Source of the DNA: Gemmatimonadota bacterium
GTDB taxonomy: Bacteria; Latescibacterota; UBA2968
Reading direction: 5' to 3'
NCBI GenBank assembly: GCA_026705765.1
Contig: JAPPAB010000028.1
Location: forward strand, 1 to 64,000
DNA length: 64,000 nt
Position 1 is the first letter of the stretch; every line of letters starts with the position of its first letter. Below are positions 33,193 to 42,912 of the stretch, one piece after another. The translations under genes and the position numbers were made by a program. Below the pieces are notes generated by a model. The model was given only the letters and a program-made list of their open reading frames with translations. It was not told where the DNA came from and made no database searches.

Positions 33193-34077
33193 ATGTCACA
33201 GACTGCACACAAGACCCGCGGGATTGCGATTGCAGAGGCTTATGCCCATTGCGAGGCACTTACCCGCGCGCATTATGAGAATTTTCCGGTTGGCTCGGTG
33301 CTTATTTCCAAACGCGTGCGGCCCCATGTGTATAGTATCTATGCGTTTGCGCGTACGGCGGATGATTTTGCCGATGAGCCGGGTTTGACGGCGCAGGAGC
33401 GACTCGACCATCTCGCTGAGTGGGAAGCGCGTCTCGATGCGTGTCTTTCAGATCCTGTTGGTCCGATATTTACGGCGCTTGCAGAGACGATTCGCACGCA
33501 CGATTTGCCCGTGCAATTGCTCAGAGATTTGCTTACGGCGTTTCGCATGGATGTGACGACGCAACGGCATCAGACTTATGGGGATTTGTTGGCGTACTGC
33601 ACGTTTTCTGCCAATCCCGTGGGGCGGCTTATTCTCCATCTGTTTGGGTATCGCGGCGAGCACTATGCGCGGCATTCTGACGCGATATGCAGTGCGTTGC
33701 AACTCGCCAATTTCTGGCAGGATATTGCAATTGATTTTTCGCGCGGGCGCATTTATCTCCCGCAGGAGGATCTCAAACGGTTTGGTGTCGGGATTTCAGA
33801 TTTGCGCGATCAGCGCGTTACGCCGGAGTTTTGCAGGCTTATGGATTATCTCATCAACCGCACACGGGATCTGTTTGTGGAGGGGTATCCCCTGCTGGAT
33901 ATGGTGAAGGGGCGATTGCGTTTTGAACTGCGGTTGACCTGTTTGGGCGGTATGCATATTCTGAAGAAGATTCGCGATAACGATTGCGATGTGTTTCATC
34001 GACGGCCCACTGTTACAAAACGCGATTTGCCCGCGCTTTTGTTGAAAACGCTTTTTTTTCGAGGCGTCCAATCGTGA
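33193..34077 (+). CDS. hpnC: Squalene synthase HpnC
   Basis: About 294 aa from ATG 33193; the longer open frame upstream runs into the divergent aminotransferase gene. A head-to-head prenyl synthase fold with the first Asp-rich motif 'ARTADDFADE' and the second 'NFWQDIAIDFSRGRIYLP'. In the HpnCDE pathway HpnC converts hydroxysqualene-forming intermediates on the route from farnesyl diphosphate to squalene, the precursor of hopanoids. The stop overlaps the hpnD GTG (GTGA), and hpnE follows, so all three are one operon. A squalene-hopene cyclase is not in the window. Confidence 0.93.
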   Translation: MSQTAHKTRGIAIAEAYAHCEALTRAHYENFPVGSVLISKRVRPHVYSIYAFARTADDFADEPGLTAQERLDHLAEWEARLDACLSDPVGPIFTALAETIRTHDLPVQLLRDLLTAFRMDVTTQRHQTYGDLLAYCTFSANPVGRLILHLFGYRGEHYARHSDAICSALQLANFWQDIAIDFSRGRIYLPQEDLKRFGVGISDLRDQRVTPEFCRLMDYLINRTRDLFVEGYPLLDMVKGRLRFELRLTCLGGMHILKKIRDNDCDVFHRRPTVTKRDLPALLLKTLFFRGVQS

Positions 34078-34922
34078 ACCTTAAAAAACACATTGCCAAA
34101 ATTGTGTGGGGCGCTCGGACGAATTTTTTTTACGCGTTTGTTTTTTTGCCGCGCAAGAAACGCGAGGCTATTTTTTCGGTTTATGCGTTTAGCCGACATA
34201 CCGATGATATTGTCGATGATGCGGCTTCGCCAGAAGAGGCGCGGTGCCGTCTCGATGCGTGGCGCGAGCAACTCCACGCCTGCTATAAGGGCAGTGCTAC
34301 CCATCCGATCGCGCAGAATCTGCAGGGCGTTTTGCGGGATTTTCCCATTTCCAAAGCGCATTTTCTGGCGCTTATTGAGGGTGTTGAGATGGATTTGACA
34401 AAGAATCGGTATGCGACGTTTGACGAGTTGCGCGAATACTGCTACCGGGTCGCATCGGTTGTGGGGTTAATCTGTATTGAAATTTTTGGGTACCGCAATC
34501 CGCAGACCCGCGATTATGCCGTCAATCTGGGTCTCGCACTTCAACTGACTAATATTTTGCGAGATGTGCATACAGATTGGCAACAGGACCGCATTTATCT
34601 TCCACAGGAAGAGATGGCGCGGTTTGGATATCCGGAAGAGGCGCTTGCTCGGGGAGATTATAATGCTGCGTTTATCGAGTTGATGCGGTTTCAAGCGCAA
34701 CGCGCGTGGACCTTTTATCAAACAGCCGAAGAATTGCTTCCCGCGGAGGATAGGGCTGCCATGTTTTCGGCGCAGATTATGGGCAAAATTTATGCCCAGT
34801 TGCTCGTGAAGATCCAGCAGGCCGACTACAATATTTTTGGCGCGTCTATTCGTCTCAACGATTTGCACAAACTGGGCATTGCGCTGCGCTATTGGCTGGG
34901 CAGTCGTTTCGCTTGGGGGTGA
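34074..34922 (+). CDS. hpnD: Presqualene diphosphate synthase HpnD
   Basis: About 282 aa from a GTG start at 34074 that overlaps the hpnC stop; upstream codons are only the hpnC 3' end in another frame. Motifs: 'FSRHTDDIVDDA' (first Asp-rich), 'LTKNRYATFDELREYCYRVA', and 'LTNILRDVHTDWQQDRIYLP' (second Asp-rich). Condenses two farnesyl diphosphates to presqualene diphosphate. Paralogous to HpnC next door, sharing the IYLP segment and gene order known from hopanoid producers. Confidence 0.94.
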   Translation: MNLKKHIAKIVWGARTNFFYAFVFLPRKKREAIFSVYAFSRHTDDIVDDAASPEEARCRLDAWREQLHACYKGSATHPIAQNLQGVLRDFPISKAHFLALIEGVEMDLTKNRYATFDELREYCYRVASVVGLICIEIFGYRNPQTRDYAVNLGLALQLTNILRDVHTDWQQDRIYLPQEEMARFGYPEEALARGDYNAAFIELMRFQAQRAWTFYQTAEELLPAEDRAAMFSAQIMGKIYAQLLVKIQQADYNIFGASIRLNDLHKLGIALRYWLGSRFAWG

Positions 34923-34924
34923 TT

Positions 34925-36238
34925 GTGAAACGCGTAACGATAATTGGGGGAGGGTTTGCTGGTCTTGCAGCAGCTGTCCGCCTTTGCGATGCGGGATATT
35001 CCGTCACGCTTTTGGAGCGGCGGCAGCAATTGGGGGGGCGCACCTTTTCGTTTACAGATCCCGTTACGGGCGATACGGTTGACAATGGGCAGCATCTGTT
35101 GATGAAGTGCTATCGGGAGACGCTCGATTTTCTCGATCGGATTGGCGCGCGCGACAATGTGGTGTTTCAACCTCGGTTCAGAATAGACTTTCGCCATGCC
35201 GATGGTGGTGCGTACACATTGAGGTTTCCGTCCTTTTTGCCCGTGCCGTTGAATCTGCTGTCCGGCTTTTTGCGATTTGGCGCAGTTCACTGGACAGATA
35301 TCCCGCCGTTGAGAAAAGTTGTGGCGGAGTTGCACAAGGATCTCGATACTGGACTCACGGTGGATGCCTGGCTCGACGATTGCGGTCAGAAACCGCGCAT
35401 GCGAGAGGCTTTCTGGGATCCGCTTTGTATTGCCGCCCTCAACCAGCGACCGCAAAATGCCAGTGCGCGATATCTTCAAGCCGTGCTGCGAGAAGCTTTT
35501 TTGGGCGAATCAGATGGTGCGCGTTTGGGATATGCGCGGACGGGTCTGAGTGGTTTGTTTGAGAATCGCGCATGGGAATATATTTCAAAACGGGATGGCG
35601 AGGTTCTATGCGGAAAAGCCGTGACGTCTATTGTGCCTGCTTCTTCTGGCGTTCGCATCCATACCCGTTCGGGAGATGTGATAGATACAGATATGTGTAT
35701 TGCGGCGGTTCCCCCGCTACAACTCGCCAGGATGATTTGTGGGAAAACCTTTGCCGAACTCTATCACACGCTTTGTCAATACGAGCCATCGCCCATTTTT
35801 TCCGTCAACTTGTGGTTTGATCGGTCCATCATGCGTGAACCTATGTGCGGTTTGCTCGGTACGACGATGGAATGGGTTTTTAACAAGTCCGTGCTCTATG
35901 GCAACTATGACCGCGCTTCTGAGGGCTTTCTCACCATGGTCGCATCTGCGGCGCATCATCTTTTACACATGTCAAATGAAGACCTTGTTGACCTATCTTG
36001 CAGAGAGCTTCATCAGGTCTTTCCCGAAAGTAGGCGTGCCGAGTTATTACACGCCAAAGTGATATGCGAGCACGCGGCGACTTGTGCGTTGCCACTTTCT
36101 TATTGTGTACCCAAAACCCAGACGTCACACCTCCGTCTGTTTCTCGCGGGGGATTGGACAGATACTGGATTGCCGCCGACTATTGAAGGTGCTGTCAGGA
36201 GCGGGTACGCGGCTGCAGATGCGATCTTACTCGAATAG
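34925..36238 (+). CDS. hpnE: Hydroxysqualene dehydroxylase HpnE
   Basis: About 437 aa. GTG 34925 is chosen (GGGGGTG upstream); GTG 34919, overlapping the hpnD stop, is almost equally likely. FAD-binding GxGxxG in 'VTIIGGGFAGLAAAVRLCD' is followed by 'LLERRQQLGGRTFSF', a typical amine-oxidase/phytoene-desaturase-like start, and the C-terminal FAD site 'FLAGDWTDTGLPPTIEGAV'. HpnE reduces hydroxysqualene to squalene. The 3' end overlaps the convergent threonine synthase gene by 12 bp. Confidence 0.94.
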   Translation: MKRVTIIGGGFAGLAAAVRLCDAGYSVTLLERRQQLGGRTFSFTDPVTGDTVDNGQHLLMKCYRETLDFLDRIGARDNVVFQPRFRIDFRHADGGAYTLRFPSFLPVPLNLLSGFLRFGAVHWTDIPPLRKVVAELHKDLDTGLTVDAWLDDCGQKPRMREAFWDPLCIAALNQRPQNASARYLQAVLREAFLGESDGARLGYARTGLSGLFENRAWEYISKRDGEVLCGKAVTSIVPASSGVRIHTRSGDVIDTDMCIAAVPPLQLARMICGKTFAELYHTLCQYEPSPIFSVNLWFDRSIMREPMCGLLGTTMEWVFNKSVLYGNYDRASEGFLTMVASAAHHLLHMSNEDLVDLSCRELHQVFPESRRAELLHAKVICEHAATCALPLSYCVPKTQTSHLRLFLAGDWTDTGLPPTIEGAVRSGYAAADAILLE

Positions 36239-37393
36239 TTCGATGTATTTTAAGCCCGTTCCCGTGTTGAATAATACGACGCGCTCGCGCTCGTTAACCA
36301 GATTTTGTGCTATGAGTTTTTCAAGAGCAGCGAGGGTGGCTGCGCCTTCGGGCGCGGGAAATGATCCCACGGCGGCAGCCAATTTTGATGTGGATGCCAT
36401 TAGTTCTTCATCTGTGACGGAAAGCGCGCATCCACCGCTGTCGCGAATGGCTCTTAGCATCAAAAAATCGCCGACGGCAGCAGGGACGCGCAGACCCGCG
36501 GCGATTGTTTCGGCATCGGTCCACGGTTCGGCGTGTTCATCTCCCGCACCATAAGCCCGAACAATGGGCGCGCATCCCGCCGCTTGTACGGAAATCATGC
36601 GGGGGCGTTCTGAGCCAATCCATCCCATTTGTTCCATTTCGTCAAATGCCTTCCACATGCCGATTAATCCCGTGCCACCTCCGGTTGGGTAAATGACGAC
36701 TTCTGGCAATTCCCAATCAAATTGTTCGGCCAATTCATAGCCCATCGTTTTTTTGCCTTCTACACGGTACGGCTCTTTCAGGGTCGAGATATCAAACCAG
36801 CCTTCGGCTTTTTTGCGCGATGCCACAATTTTTCCGCAATCGGAGATCAGGCCGTCGATCAATTCGACATGTGCGCCCAGGATCTTGCATTCGATATAAT
36901 TGGCTTGTGGCACATCTTTGGGCATAAAAATATGCGCTGGCAAGCCCGCTCGCGCAGCATAAGCGGCTGTTGCGCCACCCGCATTGCCAGCCGAGGGAAT
37001 GGCAATGGCCTGAGCGCCCAATTCCGCAGCTCTTGAAATTGCCGCCGACATGCCGCGCGCTTTAAATGATCCCGTTGGATTTAAGCCTTCGTCTTTGATG
37101 TACAGTTTTGGTACACCGATTTCTTGCCCCAGTGATGTCGCTTGCAACAATGGGGTGAATCCTTCGCCGAGACTCACCTGAAATTGATCGTTTTCGACTG
37201 GCAAAACTTCGGCATAACGCCACATTGTTGGTACGCGTTCTGCGAGTTTTTCCCGGCGCATGGCTTTTGCAACTGCATCGAGATCATATCGGGCAAATAA
37301 CGGCGCATCTGCCTCTGGGCTCAAATTCCAGAGCTGGTCTTTTGAATACGCTTTGCCCGTCTTGGTGCAGACCAGATCAATGAGAAATCCCAT
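36227..37393 (-). CDS. thrC: Threonine synthase
   Basis: 388 aa. PLP-dependent fold type II: 'VSLGEGFTPLLQA', 'YIKDEGLNPTGSFKARGMS' with the PLP lysine, 'IPSAGNAGGATAAYAARAG' and 'YPTGGGTGLIGMWKAF' for phosphate binding. Its N-terminal 'DLVCTKTGKAYSKDQLWNLS' fits threonine synthases that carry a leading Cys-containing segment. Converts phosphohomoserine to threonine. A good promoter lies upstream. A related fold-II lyase with other substrate is the only alternative. Confidence 0.9.
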   Translation of the reverse strand: MGFLIDLVCTKTGKAYSKDQLWNLSPEADAPLFARYDLDAVAKAMRREKLAERVPTMWRYAEVLPVENDQFQVSLGEGFTPLLQATSLGQEIGVPKLYIKDEGLNPTGSFKARGMSAAISRAAELGAQAIAIPSAGNAGGATAAYAARAGLPAHIFMPKDVPQANYIECKILGAHVELIDGLISDCGKIVASRKKAEGWFDISTLKEPYRVEGKKTMGYELAEQFDWELPEVVIYPTGGGTGLIGMWKAFDEMEQMGWIGSERPRMISVQAAGCAPIVRAYGAGDEHAEPWTDAETIAAGLRVPAAVGDFLMLRAIRDSGGCALSVTDEELMASTSKLAAAVGSFPAPEGAATLAALEKLIAQNLVNERERVVLFNTGTGLKYIELFE

Positions 37394-37428
37394 AATTACC
37401 TCGCTAAAAAAAGTTAAAAGCTCGTCAT

Positions 37429-37457
37429 AGTATGGGGCGTACTTTTTTTTTAGTCAA
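37429..37457 (-). promoter_or_regulatory. Sigma-70 promoter for threonine synthase
   Basis: Minus strand TTGACT (37457-37452), 17-base spacer containing a nine-A run, CATACT (37434-37429). The start codon is 35 bases past the -10 element. Just after the stop of the sigma-54 activator gene. Confidence 0.55.
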
Positions 37458-37460
37458 GGT

Positions 37461-38798
37461 CTAACACATCTGTCCGTTTTTTATTCTTTCCGCCGCGTAT
37501 CGGCGTATTTTTCGCCTCAATGTCGGTCTGGATATCCCGAGCACTTCGCAAGCTCGTCCCTGATTGCCACTGGTGGCGAGCATTACCCGCTCAATATGCG
37601 CTTGTTCGATTTCATACAGGGTTTCAATTTTGTCTGTTGCGCTGGACTGTGTGGGCCTGAGTACATCCAGATGTTCGGGGAGAATTACTCCTTTCTGACA
37701 GGCCAGGGCTGCGCGGTAAATGGCGTGTTGCAATTCCCTTAAATTGCCCGGCCATTCATATCCTGCCAGATATGCAACTGCCGCTTCAGAAACTCCTTGC
37801 ACCTCCATACCTGTATCGGCTTTTATTCGCATTAGCATTGCTTGAACAATGTGGGGGATATCTTCGCTGCGCTCCCGCAGAGGAGGGAGGGATATGGTCA
37901 CGGCGCCGAGCCTGTAAAACAAATCCAGGCGAAATTCACCTTGTTCAATCATGGAATCGAGGTCGCGGTTGGTGGCAGCAATTACTCGAACCTGCGTTTG
38001 TATGAGTGATTGTCCGCCAACTCTGACAAATTCACCGCGATCTAAGACCCGCAACAGCTTGGCCTGAAATGCAGGCGAAGCTTCACCAATTTCGTCGAGA
38101 AAAAGCGTGCCGCCATCGGCTTGTTCAAAACACCCTGCCCGACGGGTTATGGCGCCGGTAAAAGCACCTCGCTCATGCCCAAAGAGTTCACTTTCGGCAA
38201 TGCCTTCTGCTATTGCCGCACAATTGAGTGCTACAAATGCTCCCGCCCGCCCGGAAGCCCGATGTATTTCTCGTGCCATCAGTTCTTTTCCGGTTCCACT
38301 TTCTCCATAAAGCAGAACCGAAGCCGATGTTCGCGCTGACAGGCCCGCGCGCTTGAGTGCGAGTAACATGTCTGGACACGATCCAATCACCATCCCAGTG
38401 GGTGACTCGCCTCTGGGATTTTGGGATAGATAGTGTAGCGCGATTTTACCCTCGACCTGCAATTGAGAGATCAGAATATCCAGGGTCTGCCGATCAATAG
38501 GGTGTACGAGAAAATCGCGTGCTCCCAACGACAAAGCCTCGAGAACCCTATCAGATGCCATATATTCACCCACAATTACGACGGGACATAGATCTTCAAA
38601 TACGGGAAGTAGCTTTAATCCCCGTCCATCGGGGAGGGCTTCAGCGACAAGGGCGAGATCGGGAATTCTTTCTTCAATGCGTTTCAAGCAGTGATAAAAA
38701 GAACCCGCTATGCGCGCGTTTGCGCCCAGTTTTTTCAGCAGTTGCGCCAATTGCATTGCGCGTTGCGGATTTCCATCAACAATCAGTATGTCTCCCAT
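37461..38798 (-). CDS. Sigma-54-dependent transcriptional activator with a degenerate receiver domain
   Basis: 445 aa in NtrC order: receiver-like domain (about 1-118), AAA+ domain with Walker A '[17 protein letters not shown]' and the sigma-54 contact loop 'HERGAFTGA', then a Fis-type helix-turn-helix ('[20 protein letters not shown]'). In the receiver the N-terminal acid pair is DG rather than DD (D8, G9) and the phospho-acceptor position is Ala ('[12 protein letters not shown]', A52), so it is unlikely to be phosphorylated by a histidine kinase. GGAGG precedes the ATG. A sigma-54 promoter 37 bases upstream suggests autoregulation. Targets cannot be named. Confidence 0.93.
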   Translation of the reverse strand: MGDILIVDGNPQRAMQLAQLLKKLGANARIAGSFYHCLKRIEERIPDLALVAEALPDGRGLKLLPVFEDLCPVVIVGEYMASDRVLEALSLGARDFLVHPIDRQTLDILISQLQVEGKIALHYLSQNPRGESPTGMVIGSCPDMLLALKRAGLSARTSASVLLYGESGTGKELMAREIHRASGRAGAFVALNCAAIAEGIAESELFGHERGAFTGAITRRAGCFEQADGGTLFLDEIGEASPAFQAKLLRVLDRGEFVRVGGQSLIQTQVRVIAATNRDLDSMIEQGEFRLDLFYRLGAVTISLPPLRERSEDIPHIVQAMLMRIKADTGMEVQGVSEAAVAYLAGYEWPGNLRELQHAIYRAALACQKGVILPEHLDVLRPTQSSATDKIETLYEIEQAHIERVMLATSGNQGRACEVLGISRPTLRRKIRRYAAERIKNGQMC

Positions 38799-38834
38799 AA
38801 AACCTCCAATGTGTAAGTTTTACGAGATACATCA

Positions 38835-38850
38835 TGCATATTTTGTGCCA
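38835..38850 (-). promoter_or_regulatory. Sigma-54 promoter for the activator gene
   Basis: Minus strand reads TGGCACAAAATATGCA, against consensus TGGCACN5TTGCA: one mismatch, with GG and GC at the right spacing (-24/-12). Start codon 37 bases from the -12 element. The surrounding 38,800-38,960 region is AT-rich, suitable for enhancer binding and bending. Confidence 0.75.
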
Positions 38851-38960
38851 GAGATAAAGAAATTTATAACATATTGATAAATAATTAGTTAAAAAGAACA
38901 AGAAAAATTTTAACTCGTACATCTGACGCATAAAAGGCGACAGATGGCTCCTATTTATAT

Positions 38961-38998
38961 AAAAAAAGGCGTCCTTCAAAAGAAGAACGCCTTTTTTT
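38961..38998 (-). terminator. Intrinsic terminator of the 15-kb envelope operon
   Basis: Stem AAGGCGTTCTTC/GAAGGACGCCTT (one mismatch) with a short TTT loop, flanked by A and T tracts on both sides, so it could work in either direction. It is 18 bases past the FN3 lipoprotein stop on the minus strand. Confidence 0.85.
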
Positions 38999-39015
38999 CC
39001 TCTCTCGCTGACTCT

Positions 39016-42000
39016 CTATGGGGAAAAATCAAAATCAGTATCTGAAGGACCACTGATCCGTCCAGACAGAGATGTGCGGATCCGGTAAACATAGGTGAAA
39101 CCACTTTTAATATCTCTATCGCTATAAGAAGTGGTCGTGATCGGATCCTCGGTTTCCAAAGTCGTATAATTTTGATCTGTTAAATTTCGAATGGCAGCAC
39201 CGGAAGCAGCTCCGGCGATTTCTGCCCGTTGGACGATGAAATGGTCATACTTATCGGGAGCTACCCAGGTCAAATTGATCGCGGGAACAGCGGGATTATA
39301 ACGAGCCACCAGGTCCGTTGGAGGAACGGGGACTATATCAGTTGTGGTCACCGTCCTGATGGGTGATCGCGCACTCTCATTGCCCTGATGGTCAATGGCA
39401 GAGATCTGATACCTGTAAGTCGTGCGGTTTAGCAGGTCGGTATCTCGATACATCTGATGCGTCGCATCTAAGGTATCTATCTCAGTCGGCACAGTATTCA
39501 ATGGATCCGCGCGATAAATTACAAAGCTGGCAAGTCCGGTCAGGTCGCCGCCATTTGCATCTCTTGTGGGGGCGTCCCAACTCAACTCGATCGCTGCCCC
39601 ACTACTTTCCAAAATAGCGACAAAATTGCCGGGGGTAGCGGGTGGGATATCGTCGATCAGTGCCGTTGCAGAGGCAAATAGCGATGGTTCACTTTCTGTG
39701 TTATTTACACCAATCGCCTGCACGCGATAGACATAGGTCTGATCTGCTACCAGCGGCGAATCGACATAGGTCGTATGCACGGTCGAAAAGGTCGCTTCGG
39801 CCTCGGTTTGCGCCGGGTCTGTATAGCGCATGATGCGATACCCGGTCAGCTCTGCTTCTGTATTGGCAGACCAGGTGATGGCGATATACCCAATTCCACC
39901 AGTCGCGCGTACATTGCGCGGTGCTGCCAGAACCGGAGGCGGCTCGGTGGCCTGTGCAGAAACAAAGACCGATAGTTCGCTCCTCTCATTGGCGGTGCCA
40001 ACTGCCCGCACTCGATAGACAAAGGTCTGTCCGGCAGTGACAGGGGTATCCACATACGTCGTCAATACAGAAGAGAAGATCCTGTCAGGTGTTTCATCTG
40101 TGGGATCTGTAAAGCGCAATATCTCATATCCGGTCAATTCCGGCTCGGTGTTTGCCGCCCAGGTCAAGGTGATTTTCAACTCACCACCAGTCGCGCGTAC
40201 ATTGCGCGGTGCTGCCAGAACCGGAGGCGGCTCGGTGGCCTGTGCAGAAACAAAGACCGATAGTTCGCTCCTCTCATTGGCGGTGCCAACTGCCCGCACT
40301 CGATAGACAAAGGTCTGTCCGGCAGTGACAGGGGTATCCACATACGTCGTCAATACAGAAGAGAAGATCCTGTCAGGTGTTTCATCTGTGGGATCTGTAA
40401 AGCGCAATATCTCATATCCGGTCAATTCCGGCTCGGTGTTTGCCGCCCAGGTCAAGGTGATTTTCAACTCACCACCAGTTGCTTGCAAGTTGCGCGGGAT
40501 GGCAAATCCCCTGGTGGTCACAGATACTGGCTGAGATCGGGGTCCGGCATTGCCGGCCTGATCCAATGCTCTGATTGCATAAAAGTATCGCGTCAATAAC
40601 TCGACAGATGTGTCTTCGTAACTCACCTGATCGCTCGATACTGCGGCGATCAGCGCAAAGGATGTATTGTTCTCGCGTGATCGGTAGATTTCAAAGGAGG
40701 TCAATCCGGTCAACTCATTGCCATTGCTATCTCTTGTGGGAGCCGTCCAGCTGATAAGCACGCGCTGGAAATTATCATCGTCCAGGCTGACGATGAGATC
40801 CGAGGGCGCGCCGGGAGGGCTCTGATCGGCTGAGACGGTCGCAGAAGCATAGAGTGATCGTTCGCTTTCTTCGTTATTGGTACCAACAGCCTGTACGCGA
40901 TACACATAGGTCTGTCCCGATACCAGCGGCGAATCGACATAAGTCGTCTGCACGGTCGAGAAGGTCGCTTCGGCCACTGTCTGTGCCGGGTCTGTATAGC
41001 GCATGACGCGATACCCGGTTAGTTCAGGCTCGGTGTTTGCCGTCCAGGTGATGGTAATATGACCGATTCCGCCTCTTGCCTGCACATTGCGCGGGGCTGC
41101 CAGAACCGGAGCAGCTTCAGTGGCCTGGGCAGAGACGGGGGACGATAATTCGCTCTTCACGTTGGCGGTGCCAACTGCCCGCACCCGATAGACAAAGGGG
41201 TGATCTGCTGTGACGGGTGTATCCACATATGTCGTCAGCACAGAAGAGAAGGTTTTGTCGGGTGTTTCGTGTGTGGGATCAGTGAAGCGCAATATTTCAT
41301 ATCCGGTCAATTCAGGCTCGGTGTTCGCCGTCCAGGTCAATGTGATTTTCTGCACACCAGGAGTTGCCCGCACGTTGCGCGGGCTGGCAAAGCCCTTGGT
41401 GGTTACAGATATTGGCTGAGATCGGGGTCCGGCATTGCCAGCCTGATCCACCGCTCTGATCGCATAGAAATACGTCGTGAGCAATTCGACAGAAGTATCC
41501 ACAAAACTCACCTGATCGCTCGATACTGTGGCGATTAGTGCAAAGGATGTGTTGTTATCGCGTGACCGGTAGATTTCAAAGGAGGCCAATCCGGTCAGTT
41601 CATTGCCATTTCTGTCTGTTACAGGTGCAGTCCAGTTCAGCATCACCCGCTGGAAATTATCATCGTCCAGGCTGACGATGAGATCTGAGGGCGCGCCAGG
41701 AGCACTCTGATCGGCAAGTGCCAGTCCATCGATGAAAGTGGAAGTATCACTGCGCAATAGTCCAAGATTAGGATCTTGCACAACGGTTTGAACTTTGTAG
41801 TAGTACACTTGATCGGTCGCGACAAGCGAATCGACATAGGTCGTCTGTCCTGTGGTAAAGAGCGTGTCGCTTGTTACGGATGTAAAAGGACCTTGTGTCG
41901 ATTGTGACCGCAAAACCAGATAGCCCAGCAAATTGGAATCGTTTACGGGATTCCAGGATATGACAATGCGCGCCTGTTCATTTTTCGTTGCGCGCAAGCC

Positions 42001-42882
42001 AGCAGGTATTGGTACGTTCGCGCCTGGTGTGTTTATGGTCACTAATGTAAGTGCTGGAGGTCCTGTGTTGCCTTCTGGATCGACGGCGATGACCACATAA
42101 ACGTGGAGCACGCCAGCTTCGAGCCCATCGGTATCGAGGAAATAAGTCTGGTTGGCTGGCACGGTTCCAAGTTCGACAAAAATATCCTTCAATTCGGCGG
42201 ATATTTCTCCCAGATTATCGAGGTCAATGCCCAGTTCTGTGGCGAGTTGGACCAGTGCTGCTTGCGAACCCTGTATCTGGAGTTTGCCCTGCGAATCTTT
42301 GATTCTGAAAACTCTGTACCCGGACAAGCCGGTCAATTCCTGATTGCCTACATCCATTTCTGGCGCTGACCAGCCCAGTGTAACCTGTTTGCCATCGGCA
42401 TCGGTGATGGCGACGAGATTTGTCGGCATAGCCGGTGCGCGCGTGTCATCGAGTACTTCTGCGCTCACAAACGCAGACAAATCACTTGCTTGTCCATCTA
42501 CATCTACGGTGCTGAGTTTGTAAAAGTATATTTTTGATACACTGGCATCTATTGTCGAATCCACATAAGTCGTGCGTGCTGTGGTTACGTCGGGAACGGA
42601 TGATTCGCCGCGCAATAGATCAAATTTGCCCGTAGCCGATGTTGACCGCCATATCCCATATCCCGCAAGATTGGTGCTGTTCACGGGGTTCCAGTTCAAA
42701 GTAATCCGTCCAATACCGCCCTGTGCGCGAATATTGCCCGGCGGATTCAAAGCCGTCGTGCTTCCTTCAAATTGTGAGTCAACCGGATTTACGCGCTCGC
42801 GTCCGCATCCCCACATAGCTATTAAAATTATTGCAATCCCCAAAAGGCCGAGTTGTAGTCGGCGCGTCCACCAGTGCTTCAT
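39016..42882 (-). CDS. Large lipoprotein with about twelve fibronectin type III domains
   Basis: About 1288 aa from ATG 42882 (GAGGAG upstream). A lipoprotein signal with lipobox 'IAMWGC' is followed by about twelve FN3 domains in a row, each near 95 residues, starting with segments such as 'PRNVRATGGELKITLTW' and containing 'TTYVDTPV' and 'YVYRVQAVG' strands. Two types alternate: a short 'EPELTGYEILRF' type and a longer 'APSDLIVSLDDDNFQRV' type. No catalytic domain is seen. It is probably an outer-surface or periplasm-facing spacer/adhesion protein. Two adjacent domains are almost identical at DNA level. Last gene of the envelope operon. Confidence 0.93.
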   Translation of the reverse strand: MKHWWTRRLQLGLLGIAIILIAMWGCGRERVNPVDSQFEGSTTALNPPGNIRAQGGIGRITLNWNPVNSTNLAGYGIWRSTSATGKFDLLRGESSVPDVTTARTTYVDSTIDASVSKIYFYKLSTVDVDGQASDLSAFVSAEVLDDTRAPAMPTNLVAITDADGKQVTLGWSAPEMDVGNQELTGLSGYRVFRIKDSQGKLQIQGSQAALVQLATELGIDLDNLGEISAELKDIFVELGTVPANQTYFLDTDGLEAGVLHVYVVIAVDPEGNTGPPALTLVTINTPGANVPIPAGLRATKNEQARIVISWNPVNDSNLLGYLVLRSQSTQGPFTSVTSDTLFTTGQTTYVDSLVATDQVYYYKVQTVVQDPNLGLLRSDTSTFIDGLALADQSAPGAPSDLIVSLDDDNFQRVMLNWTAPVTDRNGNELTGLASFEIYRSRDNNTSFALIATVSSDQVSFVDTSVELLTTYFYAIRAVDQAGNAGPRSQPISVTTKGFASPRNVRATPGVQKITLTWTANTEPELTGYEILRFTDPTHETPDKTFSSVLTTYVDTPVTADHPFVYRVRAVGTANVKSELSSPVSAQATEAAPVLAAPRNVQARGGIGHITITWTANTEPELTGYRVMRYTDPAQTVAEATFSTVQTTYVDSPLVSGQTYVYRVQAVGTNNEESERSLYASATVSADQSPPGAPSDLIVSLDDDNFQRVLISWTAPTRDSNGNELTGLTSFEIYRSRENNTSFALIAAVSSDQVSYEDTSVELLTRYFYAIRALDQAGNAGPRSQPVSVTTRGFAIPRNLQATGGELKITLTWAANTEPELTGYEILRFTDPTDETPDRIFSSVLTTYVDTPVTAGQTFVYRVRAVGTANERSELSVFVSAQATEPPPVLAAPRNVRATGGELKITLTWAANTEPELTGYEILRFTDPTDETPDRIFSSVLTTYVDTPVTAGQTFVYRVRAVGTANERSELSVFVSAQATEPPPVLAAPRNVRATGGIGYIAITWSANTEAELTGYRIMRYTDPAQTEAEATFSTVHTTYVDSPLVADQTYVYRVQAIGVNNTESEPSLFASATALIDDIPPATPGNFVAILESSGAAIELSWDAPTRDANGGDLTGLASFVIYRADPLNTVPTEIDTLDATHQMYRDTDLLNRTTYRYQISAIDHQGNESARSPIRTVTTTDIVPVPPTDLVARYNPAVPAINLTWVAPDKYDHFIVQRAEIAGAASGAAIRNLTDQNYTTLETEDPITTTSYSDRDIKSGFTYVYRIRTSLSGRISGPSDTDFDFSP
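39897..40473 (-). repeat. Tandem 288-bp duplication inside the FN3 lipoprotein gene
   Basis: Two consecutive units of 288 bp (exactly 96 codons, one FN3 domain) look identical along their length, for example GTCGCGCGTACATTGCGCGG at 39903 and 40191 and CATACGTCGTCAATACAG at 40051 and 40339. Other FN3 units in the gene are clearly diverged, so this duplication or conversion is recent. Confidence 0.85.
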
Positions 42883-42912
42883 AATAATCTCCTCATTGCC
42901 CATTAATGATGA

